Source: Mucor racemosus (Eukaryota; Mucoromycota; Mucoromycetes; Mucorales; Mucoraceae). Taken from it: DNA of 64,000 bases. The notes under the pieces are model-generated. The model saw only the letters and a list, made by a program, of their open reading frames with translations, was not told the origin of the DNA and ran no database searches. Position numbers and translations under genes: made by a program. The stretch lies in assembly GCA_027405735.1 (NCBI GenBank), contig JAPEHQ010000001.1:5208001-5272000 (forward strand), written 5' to 3'. This document shows positions 37,127-47,542 of the stretch, one piece after another (position 1 is the first letter of the stretch; every line of letters begins with the position of its first letter).

Positions 37127-37246
37127 ATGCTAGAAAATAATGTACTACCAGAAAACCATAAACCTTTGCTTCTTGAATTGCGATTTGCTTTATTAGATGG
37201 TCAACAATTGATAATTTGGCAAATGTTAGACAGAGTTATATATTGA
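37127..37246 (+). pseudogene. Short protein-like relic, 39 codons
   Basis: ATG to TGA with a composition unlike the AT-rich noise around it: LPENHKPLLLELRFALLDGQ then QLIIWQMLDRV. This looks like a helical piece of a real protein, but I do not recognise it and see no continuation. Confidence 0.25.
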
Positions 37247-37703
37247 ATATAATACTTTCAAGTAATGTGAATTTTTGATGGCTTTATTAGTAAAACAAGA
37301 TTTTAAAAGTAAATTTTAATTTAAATCGATTAGAATTGGATGGGCTACATTTGATTGACAGGTGCTAGTATCTATATGGTTTTCTGTCAACTGTCAAATT
37401 TCAAAAACATCCTTATTTGAGCATTTTCTCAATCATTGTTGATAAAACGAGTGCAAAAATGCATCGTAACTCCGGTACATATACATTACTTGGCCGTATG
37501 TTTGAACAACTGCATGAAATAAAGCTTACCAATTGATCATATACATTTTAAAAAAATTTTCCGCATTTTTTCATCTCTTTGGCATATTTTACGTGGTGGA
37601 TTCAAAGATTTTGTATTCAATATTTAGCGAACAGTTTAGTACATTGTTGGATTATAATATGTCAAATATTTGTAAACCATGTACACATTTGTTTATTTGA
37701 ACA

Positions 37704-37706
<3 letters not shown>

Positions 37707-37778
<72 letters not shown>
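37707..37778. repeat. (AT)n(GT)n microsatellite
   Basis: About 28 bp of AT followed by about 44 bp of GT with no interruption. Pure and long, so likely polymorphic. Confidence 0.95.
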
Positions 37779-37780
<2 letters not shown>

Positions 37781-39480
37781 TTCCTTGTAAGCCCTTATCA
37801 AGCTATCATATTAAGTTTTCAAACCTTCAACTCCAGGTATGGGTATAGTGCCAGCAAAGAGCAAATCAACTCATAAGAGAGAATATATAACCACTGATCA
37901 GGTGCTCGTTCACAGCTGTAGCTATCTTTCTTTAAAAAAAACCAATGCGATATAGAATTTATTATAATGCTAAAAAGCTCATTTTTGTTTGATAATTAAG
38001 TGTGCATAAACTTACAATGAAAAATTATCCTATCAGCCGATAAATTTTATAAAATATAAAAATATATTGCTCCATTACAATGTATGCTATAGATTTTAAA
38101 AGATATATTCATATAGTAACACTAAATTAGAGATGTTGTATGATAGATTGAGTATTTTAGCTACTGTAACACATTATGTAAGCATATGAAGCTCTGTCAA
38201 GTATTTATATTCATTATGATAGATTATTTGGTATTTGTCAGCCGAGGATTGGTGATTTTTGAATAAACCCACCAAATTTTTGTCAAAAAAGAAATAAATA
38301 CATAGATCGAATGAATTATTCTTGATTCACATGATAGAATATCTTTTAAACGACTCAAATTGAACGAGTTGGCCAGTCTAATGGTAGAAAACATTGCAAT
38401 TTAGTCAAAAATTTGGTGGATCAACACCTAATGAAGCTCCGCCCAAAGTTTTTCTAAAAGTATATCCCTGTCAATAGTGAGCTGAGTAATGCTTATTTGT
38501 ATCATTTGTTTGCAAAAAAAAAAAGTAAACCATATCTTCAAATAGTATAAAAAAAGTTTCAAAAATTTATTTTGGTTTTCTATGATTTTGGAACCATGAA
38601 AAAATATTTTAAAAGGGTGCAAGCACTGATCTATTTTAATCAGCGACAGAAAAAGTGTTGTTGTTTGAGCTAGTTTCACGCTAAAATCATGTTCTTTCAT
38701 CCAATTAATGGGAGCTACCTAACTAAAGACAACAAGCACATTACCGTATAATATTTAGTTAATATTTATATATGAGATAAACACTTGTAATATAAGATTT
38801 AATGTCATGGTGTCACATTATAAACTCAATGTGTAGCTTTTTTGGTAAACATTTTGTCTACAACTCTTCTTGCTTTGATGCGATTATCAATATTAGGGGT
38901 AGACTACTACTAGTGATTCGACACTCAACCTTATCGTGATAATAGTATGTATACAAAAGCAAAAGATCAGTTATTGCTTTATGCAATATCAAAAATTATC
39001 TATCATTTAGATTTGTCGGCTTCATTGCCGATATTGATGGTGCTCGAAAACTTCAATAGTATTAATAAAGGCAGTTCTCTGGGGTTGTTTCACATACAAA
39101 CCATTAGGAACAATCATTGGTTGATGGGTTTAATGACCATCAATCATGAGCAATCAAGTATATTCTGTTTATCGATGGACATCCCATGCTCTTATTTATT
39201 TGTGAACCCTTAGATCAATTATGTTTCTATTAAGCCAAATGATACACAAATATAGACAACAGATAATTATAATCGTTTTCATGATTATTGTTGCTTAAAA
39301 AGAGTTAAACGGAGTCCCAATCATCAGGTCGTTTTCCTTGAAATAATATAAATTCTATATTATCAAATAAGAAAAAGAAAACGAGAGACAGCGAGGGGCA
39401 ATTCCTTTTTATCCACTTTCTCTTTCATTTTCATTTTCATTTTTTTTTTTTTTAATTTAGAACCAGCTTTATTGAGAAAG

Positions 39481-40990
39481 ATGCTTTCAAAAGTACCATT
39501 AAGAAAGAAACGTAATTTTAAAAATTTAACACTTCAGAATTCGCCTGTTGTAGGTGGTTCCCCTCCACCATCTGAACCAACAACTGCAAATGAACTCAAT
39601 AAAACTGAAAATGAAAAGCCAAATAATACTACAACAACAAAACAAACTATTGGAGGTTATAATGGTCCACCAGATTATACACAATTATGTGAACAATTGA
39701 GCGAACTAGAAATCGGTTTAGAGTTGAGGCTAGATTTACGTCCAGAAGACTTCAACTCGATAGATGAACTTGGTAGAGGAAACGGCGGGACCGTATGTAA
39801 AGTATTACACATAAGAACGAGTACAGTGATGGCTAGAAAGGTAAGGAAATCCCTCCCCCTCCCTCCCTCTCCCTCCCCCCTCCCTCCCACTAAAACATGC
39901 TTTTTATAAACTAATTTAAACGTGTTTTTAAAATTTAGATAGTACATGTCGATGCCAATATGAACGTACGAAAGCAAATAATGCGTGAATTACAATTCAT
40001 GCATGATTGCAATTCAAAGCATATTGTTAGCTTCTATGGTGCTTTCATGAATGGTGGTGATATTTCGATTTGTATGGAGTACATGGATGCTGGGTTCGTT
40101 TAAACTCCATCTTATTTCATACATAAATATAACTAAAAACTTTATTACAATTACAGCTCACTCGATCAAATATACAAGAAACATGGACCATTTCCTTTGG
40201 ATGTATTAAAGAAAGTTGGCTATGCGGTAAATTGATAAAACATTAGTTATAAAATCAACTTTATCCAATATTTTATAAATTTAGATTGTAGATGGTTTAA
40301 TATATCTTTATGATGAACATCGTATTATTCACAGAGATTTAAAACCCTCCAATGTTCTAGTTAATTCACAAGGTCAAATCAAATTGTGTGATTTTGGTGT
40401 TTCAGGGCAACTTATTAATTCGGTTGCTGACACATTTGTTGGTACAAGTTCTTATATGAGTGTTGGTATAAATAGATTTAAGAATTTACATTGGATATTA
40501 ACTTTTTCTATATGAAACAGCCTGAAAGGATTATGGGATCACCTTATTCTGTAAAATCAGATGTATGGTCGTTGGGTATAACTTTAATGGAGCTAGCGTT
40601 AGGAAGATTTCCATTTCCACCTGAAGGCACACCTTTATCCATCTTTGAGCTTTTACAACATATTGTTCATGAACCTGTCCCTGTATTCCCCGCCAACAAA
40701 AAATATCCTTCCGATTTAACTGATTTTGTAGCAAAATGGTAAGTTTATTATTTAATATATACATGTACAATTTAAAAATAATCAATCATTTCATTTAGTT
40801 TGACAAAGGATGTCAAGTTGAGAGCCACACCTAATGATTTGATGGTAATACACAAATATATATATATGTAAAGAAAGGGGGGGTATTAATTGGAATTTTT
40901 TCTTGTTAGAATCATCAATATTTAGTATCTGCTGCTACAGAAAAGGTTGATCTGGTTAAATGGGCAACTAGTATAACCAAAAGAGTGTAA
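39481..40990 (+). CDS. MAP kinase kinase (MEK/Ste7-type dual-specificity kinase)
   Basis: Seven exons: 39481-39840, 39939-40093, 40157-40226, 40285-40461, 40521-40738, 40799-40844, 40910-40990; 368 aa. The kinase domain starts near residue 93 with Gly loop GRGNGG, ATP-binding Lys120 (MARK, last codon of exon 1), HRDLKPSN with Asp213, and DFG at 231-233. Activation segment SVADTFVGT has phospho-acceptors Ser241 and Thr245 in S-x3-T spacing, then SYMSPER. It phosphorylates Thr and Tyr of a MAP kinase; the sequence is closest in style to the Ste7/MEK1 group used in mating and filamentation. The first in-frame triplet at 39472 is TTG, so the start is the ATG at 39481. Intron 1 (98 nt) holds a CCCTCC tract. 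Confidence 0.94.
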
Positions 40991-41484
40991 ATTATTGTAA
41001 TATTTTCATGAAAAAAAAAATAAATAAATAAATAAAAATTCCTACAAATTCGGATCATTTCAATATCTTTCAAATGTTGTCAATTTACTAGTAAACAGAT
41101 TAATTCCGATGTCCAAATACTTCCTAAATGTTACATTTGGAGAGTAATAGAATTGCACACAACTACAAAACAAGGGCTTGTATGGTATATTTAGGTATCC
41201 AACCAACAAAACATAGCAATTATAACGATTATAACGTTATCTGTATTTGTTTCTTGTAAAAGTTATGGTTCTAAGCGATGTAAAGAAATAAAAACAAATC
41301 GTATTTTAAATCGATCCTAGTTAACATACAATCAAATAAAGATGTACATATTCTGTATAAATACTCAATGAAATACTCATTCAAATTGATTTTTTTCTAC
41401 ATCTTATTTAATCATTTCTTTCTATCTCTTCTTTTACTTACAACAACAACCACAACCACAACAACAATACTATTAATTAAAAAA
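40991..41484. other. Intergenic: MAPKK 3' end and promoter of the Asp-rich protein gene
   Basis: Includes AATAAATAAATAAA just after the MAPKK stop (polyadenylation-like). TATAAATA at 41356-41363, 122-129 bp before the start of the secreted protein gene, is the likely TATA box. The leader has CAACAACAACCACAACC-type repeats, common in highly expressed fungal messages. Confidence 0.5.
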
Positions 41485-42144
41485 ATGCGTTTCACTATCT
41501 GTATGATCTCTGCTGCCTTGTTGGCTACTGCTGTCTCTGCTGCTCCTGCTTCAGCCTCTGCTTCTTCTGTAGCTTCCGCATCTGCTGATGCCGCTAACCT
41601 TGAAGCCGTTTACGAATTCTTCAATGAACAAGCTGTTGCTATGTCTGTTTCTGATGCTTCTTATGCTCAAGCTGCTGTCTCTGAATCTGCATCTGCATCT
41701 GCATCTGCTAGCTTTGCTGCTGATAACTTTTTGCAAAAGCGTGGTGGTGATGATGACGATGATGATGAGGATGATGATGATGACAAGCACGATGACAAGG
41801 ATGATGACAAGGATGATGATGATGAGGATGATGATGATGACAAGCACGATGACAAGCACGATGACAAGCACGATGACAAGGATGATGACTATGAGGATGA
41901 TGATAAAGATTACGATGACGAGAAAGATGATGATTATGAAGATGACAACAAGGGTGATTGGGAACACAAGAAGAAGAAGTTCTACATTTACCACACTGTT
42001 ACCGCTGAAGCTCTTTCTACTTCAACTTTGACCAGTGCTACTACTACCGTTACCAACTTTGTTACTCAAGAAATCGACTCAACTGAAACTACTACTGTTA
42101 GTGGTACCAGACTTCTTCAACTTCCTTTCTTGACAGTTGCTTAG
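41485..42144 (+). CDS. Secreted, extremely Asp-rich protein with Kex2 site
   Basis: 219 aa, no intron. N-terminal signal peptide MRFTICMISAALLATAVSAA with cleavage expected near SAA-AP. Then an Ala/Ser-rich segment (residues about 20-85), a dibasic LQKR site typical of Kex2 processing, and about 75 residues almost entirely Asp/Glu with spaced Lys/His (DDDDKHDDKHDDKHDDKD). A Thr/Ser-rich tail closes it. Such a domain would bind calcium or other cations outside the cell or in the wall; no family is recognised. The frame is open upstream to 41368 but that would bury the signal peptide, so the second Met is chosen. Long frames on the other strand are mirrors of the GAT/GAC repeats. Confidence 0.8.
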   Translation: MRFTICMISAALLATAVSAAPASASASSVASASADAANLEAVYEFFNEQAVAMSVSDASYAQAAVSESASASASASFAADNFLQKRGGDDDDDDEDDDDDKHDDKDDDKDDDDEDDDDDKHDDKHDDKHDDKDDDYEDDDKDYDDEKDDDYEDDNKGDWEHKKKKFYIYHTVTAEALSTSTLTSATTTVTNFVTQEIDSTETTTVSGTRLLQLPFLTVA

Positions 42145-42302
42145 ATTTATTATTCACACATTTCAAAAATAACATTATTATTAGATTAATTTAATTTATA
42201 TTATTATTATATTATTATTATAAATATATATATATATATATCATTAAAAGAAAAATTATATAACATATATACACACACGCTCTCACATTTTTGTTTATGA
42301 TT

Positions 42303-43815
42303 TTAAAATACATAAGGAATGAATATATATGAAACTCGACGACAATATTCAACCCAATCTTGACCATATTTGTTTGCGCATCGTTCCATATCTCGAGACA
42401 CTCTATGAACTAGAACAAATAAGAAGAAGCAAAAGTAAAAATATGGTAAAAATGATGAAAATCCAGTGATAAGACCCCAAGATATAGACATCATTAAATC
42501 GGCTGTATAATGCGGTTTTCTTGCAATTCCCCACCAGCCAGATGTTAATAATAAATTTCCGTGTTTTGTTCGGATAAATGAAGGATTCTTGATATGGCCC
42601 CAAGGCAACTGAGGGAAAGCATTTCGAGTAATGAATGATCCATTTTGTTCCATGCGGAATCGATTCTTTTGAGAATTTCCTGTATCAAAAATGTAATAAC
42701 CAGCTAAAAGTACGGTAAATACTGCAAAATTAAATATCCAACTATGCATAATTGCATGACCAGTAGTTAATTGATATTTCATCAGATAAATGGATGAATA
42801 ACAATAAGTGAATGGTACGCCTGCCATATTCCAGAAAATAAGCATAAATCCATCTTTTTCATAAAAAATATCCCATGAAGTCGGAATGCATTCTTCTCCC
42901 TTTTGGCATGCGTTTACATACAATAAATGAGCTAAAACCATAAAGAAAGCAGGTGCGGTGATTTTACCATACGTCTCATATTGTTTTAATAAACATGAGA
43001 GCGATAAATAGAATAATACAGGCCATGGAAGTCTAATTTCGGCCCACATTTTGAGATCGACAGGACCAATTCTTGGATTCAAACATGCTCCCATAAAATA
43101 ATCGTAAAAGAAATTACCAGACATACGGTGTGTTTTCTTCATAACAACACTAATAAAATACACCAACGTTGTCATTGCAAACCCCCAAATAATAGCTACA
43201 GTCATAAGCTCGCCAAAATGATCAATCAAACCACTTAGACGGAAAACCCCAGTGACATGGCATACAATAGAAACGGCCATTGTTAAATACCAAGAAGAGA
43301 GACCATTGCAGAGGTATTTTAACTAATTGATTTTGTCATGTTAGTAGTTGGTTTTTGCATTACAAACAATGCATATATATTACTCTTTGCCCATTCAACG
43401 ATGGAATAGGTAATCCTTCAACAATTGGGCCAGGCATTGTATAGGCCAACACAAATGAAAAGAGGACATACCCCATATACATTTTGATAGCCCAAGTAGT
43501 AGGAGCAGCTCGTAATTTAACCTTTTCCCAAATTTCTTGAGCAATCCAGGATTTCCATTGAGATAAATCTGATGGATAAATAAGTCTACCTTGATGAAAT
43601 TCGAGACAAACCCAAAAGTAATACATTAAACATGGGAAACCCAACATCATAACTGTAACGCCAACAGGACCACCAAATTCATATTTAACTTGATTATCCA
43701 ATTTGACATCTAATTTAGTAACCCTTTGCTTAAATTCAGGTACACCGTTTGTATTTGGTTTGGGTTGGTTTTGATGTTGTTTATTAGAAGGTGGTTCAAG
43801 GGAATCCTTTGACAT
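42303..43815 (-). CDS. ERG4: Delta(24(28))-sterol reductase, ERG4 family
   Basis: Exon 1 is 43815-43384, the intron 43383-43323 (61 nt), exon 2 43322-42303; 483 aa. It catalyses the last step of ergosterol synthesis, NADPH reduction of the C-24(28) double bond, in the ER membrane. Visible features: a hydrophilic N-terminus, EFGGPVGV before the first membrane span, GLPIPSLNGQRLKYLCNGLS across the splice, several further hydrophobic spans, RMSGNFFYDYFMG, LNPRIGP, and the C-terminal hallmark KYGQDWVEYCRR ... IPYVF. The family also includes C-14 reductase and lamin B receptor, but the PYVF end and length favour ERG4. It converges on the Asp-rich gene with 158 bp between stops. Confidence 0.92.
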
Positions 43816-44257
43816 TATTCAAATACAAGAAGGAAAAAAAAATGGAAAAAAGATGAAAAAAAAAAGAGGATAAAAACGATACAATTTGCATTGTATTTAA
43901 TATGAATTTATATAATGCATATGTAATTGAAAAGGCGTTTTATTTCATTGATGTATTGATAAAGACGCAACCTTTTACTTTCTGTAGTTTATCTAAATAT
44001 GATAATACTCATGTAATGCAGCATCATTGCATGAGTTACATAAACAAATTATACACATTTTTTAATTCAAAATAATATTTTGAGGAACAATAAGAAAATA
44101 TATTCAAGATAGAAAAGGTATGATTGTCGTAAATAATCTGTCAGGAGCGCCGTATCATTGTAAAACTTGTTTATATATTGTATTTGTATATGTATACAGT
44201 GTAAAGAAACAAAAAACAAAAAAAAACAAAAAAAAACTAACGTAACATTGCATATTA
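43816..44257. other. Intergenic between ERG4 and the R3H gene
   Basis: ERG4 promoter side plus the 3' UTR of the R3H gene. AT-rich with A-runs near 44210-44237. No other feature seen. Confidence 0.5.
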
Positions 44258-45177
44258 TTACACGGAATGGAATAAATACTCAAAAAATGATCTTTCTGGC
44301 ATCAACCAATTTTCAATCTGTGAATAGTCTATTTCTACATTATGCTTGGTAACATAATTTAAATATGCAGGATGACAAATATAAGTTAATCTTTGATTTT
44401 GATCATTCGTTTTACCTAAAAGAAATGTATGAATAAAAATGGTATTTGGGCTTTACATACGAATACTTACTAAATGATGAAAATCCATAATATCGACACA
44501 TTGTATGCAAAACATATCGTTCAAATTGATTATTAGATACAACCTGAATCTCTAAACAAGCATTTTCAAGGCATTGTGTATCATTTAACCAAACATCTAT
44601 AAACTGAATCAATTGAGATTCATAATTTGTTACCAGGCCTTTTGAAATATGTGCCTTTTTTAAATCATGTCGAACATGTCGAGATAAATTATGTGGCAAA
44701 ACGTGGACCTTTGTTTCCACATTGTCTGCTCCTTCTTCTTCTTCTTCTTTATCTTTTTCCTCATCCTCTTGACCAGTTGAAATCAAACCAACATCATATT
44801 TAGGTGCTTTTCTTTCGTAACCAGGTGGACGTAAATCTTCAGCATATAAAACAGCTGAAGGATGTTCTGAAAATGTGTCTTTTTCGAGCTTGTTAATAAA
44901 CTGATATGTTTAGAAAAATATACAAATAAAATACTGTACTGTTTGTCCATCGTTGTCTTCTTCGACTGCCTTCTTTGCCAATCAAGTGAGAAGGCTTCTT
45001 TCTTGCTGGTGGCTCTTGCTTTGGTTTTCTATCTATAATTTTAGATTGTGATGATTCTACTGCTGGTGTGGTTGGTGGGGTCACACCGATTAAATGGGCT
45101 CTTTGTTGTTGAATAGCTTCCCAATGAGCCGTTGATTGAACGAATATCACTGTAGATTGAGGTTGTTGCAAAGTCAT
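44258..45177 (-). CDS. R3H-domain protein (R3HDM4-like, with R3H-associated N-terminal region)
   Basis: Exons 45177-44935, 44900-44471, 44415-44258; 276 aa. The first intron would be only 34 nt (44934-44901, GTATTT...ATCAG, with CTAAAC near its end); a slightly later acceptor is possible. Intron 2 is 55 nt. The middle (LRPPGYERKAPKYDVGLI) resembles the R3H-associated N-terminal domain. The R3H motif, Arg-x3-His, is in NNQFERYVLHTMCRYYGF, a single-stranded nucleic acid binding module. An acidic run (EEDEEKDKEEEEEG-like) lies between. Its precise role is not known; relatives are nuclear or cytoplasmic RNA/ssDNA-binding proteins. Confidence 0.78.
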
Positions 45178-45519
45178 TTCTTGTGCATGCAGAGAATAAT
45201 CAAGAAGAAGAAAATATTTTTAAAGGATTACAAAATTATTGGCTTTGAATCATTCGGGGGTAAACAAAATATACGAATTTTCTACAAAAAATATCTCCTC
45301 AAAAGAGTTACTATGAGCTGATAAAGTGGTATAGAGACCTAAAATTAGTTGAATATTATACTCTAGCATATGTAGAGTACTCTGGTATTTTTTGTTTTTG
45401 TATATAACTATGAAATTTGAAATTTTCTTAAAAAGCCAAGTATGGGATCCTACCAATAAAAAAAGAAGGAAAAAAAAAAAGTGCCTGGAAACAAATTCGT
45501 AAAATAGTGTAACAATGAA
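45178..45519. other. Intergenic between the R3H gene and the alpha/beta hydrolase gene
   Basis: 342 bp with the R3H gene promoter and hydrolase 3' UTR; an A-rich run at 45461-45480. No gene recognised. Confidence 0.5.
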
Positions 45520-47332
45520 CTACATTTGTTTATTCATCATCAATGATACATAATCTGCCTTACATGCAATTGTATCAATATGCTTTGTAATTGAATCTTT
45601 CCATTTTGTATTTGTTAAAAACATGGCATGTTCCAGTCCATGCATAATATGAGAATCAACACCTCTTGCTAATAGATAGTTATAAACACTTTCACTACCA
45701 ACAATACCATCTTTTTCGGATAAAAATATGCTTGAATTCGCTAATGGTGAATTCATATCCAATGGAGAAGGCAATAATGCTATTTGTTGCGTATTTGTAG
45801 GTTGTGTGAAATAAATGGTTTCAAACCATTGAAAGTGGCGAGAAATGTAATTACTGATAAAAAGTTCTCTAGCAGCACCAAAATGCATGATATGCTATAT
45901 GTATATATATATATAAATAAGAATAGGTCAGGTTGCTTGCTGCTTGTTTACGAAATGATGCATGCATAAAATTACCTCAAGTATTGTTTTGGGGACACGA
46001 TGCACGAAATTAAATGCAACATTATGATAGTGAAGCAAGAAACAAATGGGGTCAATCATGACTACACCAGCAACAGTTTCTGGAGCCATGTTCATTACCT
46101 AATTTAATAAGATTATCAATATGATTTTCATATTAAATATTTCACTAGTATTTACCCAACTGGAGACACCAGTACCCAATGAATGAGATACATAAACAGC
46201 CTTATCATAACCAAAAGTTTGGAGCATTTCATTAATTTCCAAAACGGTTTCAGCAGCGGTGGGAACATGATCTACCATATGCATTGCTACATAAGGTAGC
46301 TCAACCAAAAAAATAGGGCGGTCAAAATATGCCAATTGATGTACAAACTCTGTATAACAAATAACTCCTGCGCCAATACCATGTATAAAAACAAGTGGCG
46401 TTCTTGTCGTTGATCCTTCAGATGGTGCACGATACCAATAAGATAAATGCTTAAGGCGAGGTTGCTGTTTATGCTGTTTATTTATATCGTATGTGCTAGT
46501 ACTACTTGTGATTTTGATGGTTGCTTTTTTAAAACGGTTGACAATATCATGAACAAAAGAAAGAGGGCCACCCCATTCGATACCAGGGGCAGTTGCTCCA
46601 GAATGTCTGAATCCCCAACACCACTGCAAGAAAACTGTGTTGAAAATCATTGTCATAATATACAATCCCACGTACACAATCAATGGACGATGTACAGCTT
46701 CAAGAGGATCCAGATTGAGTCTAATGCACTCTAATTCTGGATTTAACCCCTTTGGAAACTCTACATGGAACCATTCTTCTGCAGAAGTTAACATCCATTC
46801 AATTTCATCTGCCCAATCTTCATTCTGCCTAACAATGTCTAGATGTTCATGCCAAAAAGCCCAAGCGAACCTTTTTTTTTTTTTTTTCAGTAAGCTTAAG
46901 CATGTGTATATATTATGATCATTTGACGTACCATAATGCAAGATTTTCTCTTTTAATCTCTTTGAATGTAGGATGAGAATGGTCTTTTTTATAGTAATAC
47001 CAGCCCTCAGACCAAGAAGGTAAATCAACAATTGTTTGAACACAATTCCAAAATAAGCTTGTTCTTTCTGATTGATCTAATGGCTTCTTCGGTTTTGTTG
47101 TTTGTTGTAATTTTTGCCGAAGGTTTACGAAATAAACAAAAAATGCAATTTCCAAACATGTCCAAATGATTGACAATGTTATGATATATGGTACCAAAAT
47201 TTCAATATTTGTTATTATAAATTTGTATATAGATGCTTCTCTTCCATTTGATGTTGCTGAAATATAAGCACAAGAGCAAGGTAATATCAAAATTGATGAT
47301 AAAAGCAGACGTTTAAGGTTAGAAGAAATCAT
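45520..47332 (-). CDS. Membrane-anchored alpha/beta-hydrolase
   Basis: Exons 47332-46932, 46870-46156, 46098-45976, 45894-45520; introns 61, 57 and 81 nt; 537 aa. N-terminal hydrophobic stretch and a second one near residues 41-68 (ILVPYIITLSIIWTCLEIAF) anchor it in a membrane; another hydrophobic segment follows HRPLIVYVG. Catalytic core: oxyanion HG in LVFIHGIGAG, nucleophile elbow VSHSLGTG with Ser364 (Ser instead of the first Gly of GxSxG), Asp475 in SEKDGIVG and His502 in GLEHAMF. Substrate unknown, probably a lipid ester. The acceptor of intron 1 follows an A-run rather than a T-run on the coding strand, which is atypical, but the frame fits exactly (LW|FAWAFW). Confidence 0.85.
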
Positions 47333-47542
47333 TTTGAAATAAAAGAAAAGAAAGAGAAGTTATTAGTGTATAGCAGTAAGTATTAGGTATTAAGTATTAA
47401 GTATTGAATGATTATAAAGGAGAAAGACATCAAATTGACATTTATGATCAAGATATCCGTTTGTGTAGTTTATTAAGGAGTTAAATGCAGAGAAAACATA
47501 CTCAAGGGTTTCACTACGTTTCACGTGCGATTTTTTTTTTTT

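Larger units (their letters stand above)
36871..39480. other. Gene-poor stretch between repeat B and the MAPKK gene
   Basis: Contains a weak B-like start near 36910-37075 (AACGTGCTCTTTTTT ... CTACTTTTTTTCTTCAAAT), a short protein-like relic at 37127-37246 and an AT/GT microsatellite. The 88-codon frame at 38947-39213 resembles nothing known. The last 150 bp are the MAPKK leader: pyrimidine tract ending TTTAATTTAG at about 39460, possibly a 5' UTR intron acceptor. Confidence 0.4.

Noticed and set aside
37679..37876. Frame with Tyr-Ile then Cys-Val runs
   Set aside because: Translation of the AT/GT microsatellite.
38947..39213. 88-codon frame before the MAPKK gene
   Set aside because: Has an ATG but no recognised domain, no splice-supported extension, and average composition for this AT-rich region.
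41551..42031. Three further long frames over the Asp-rich gene
   Set aside because: They are frame and strand shadows of GAT/GAC repeats (poly-Met, poly-Ile, poly-Ser runs).
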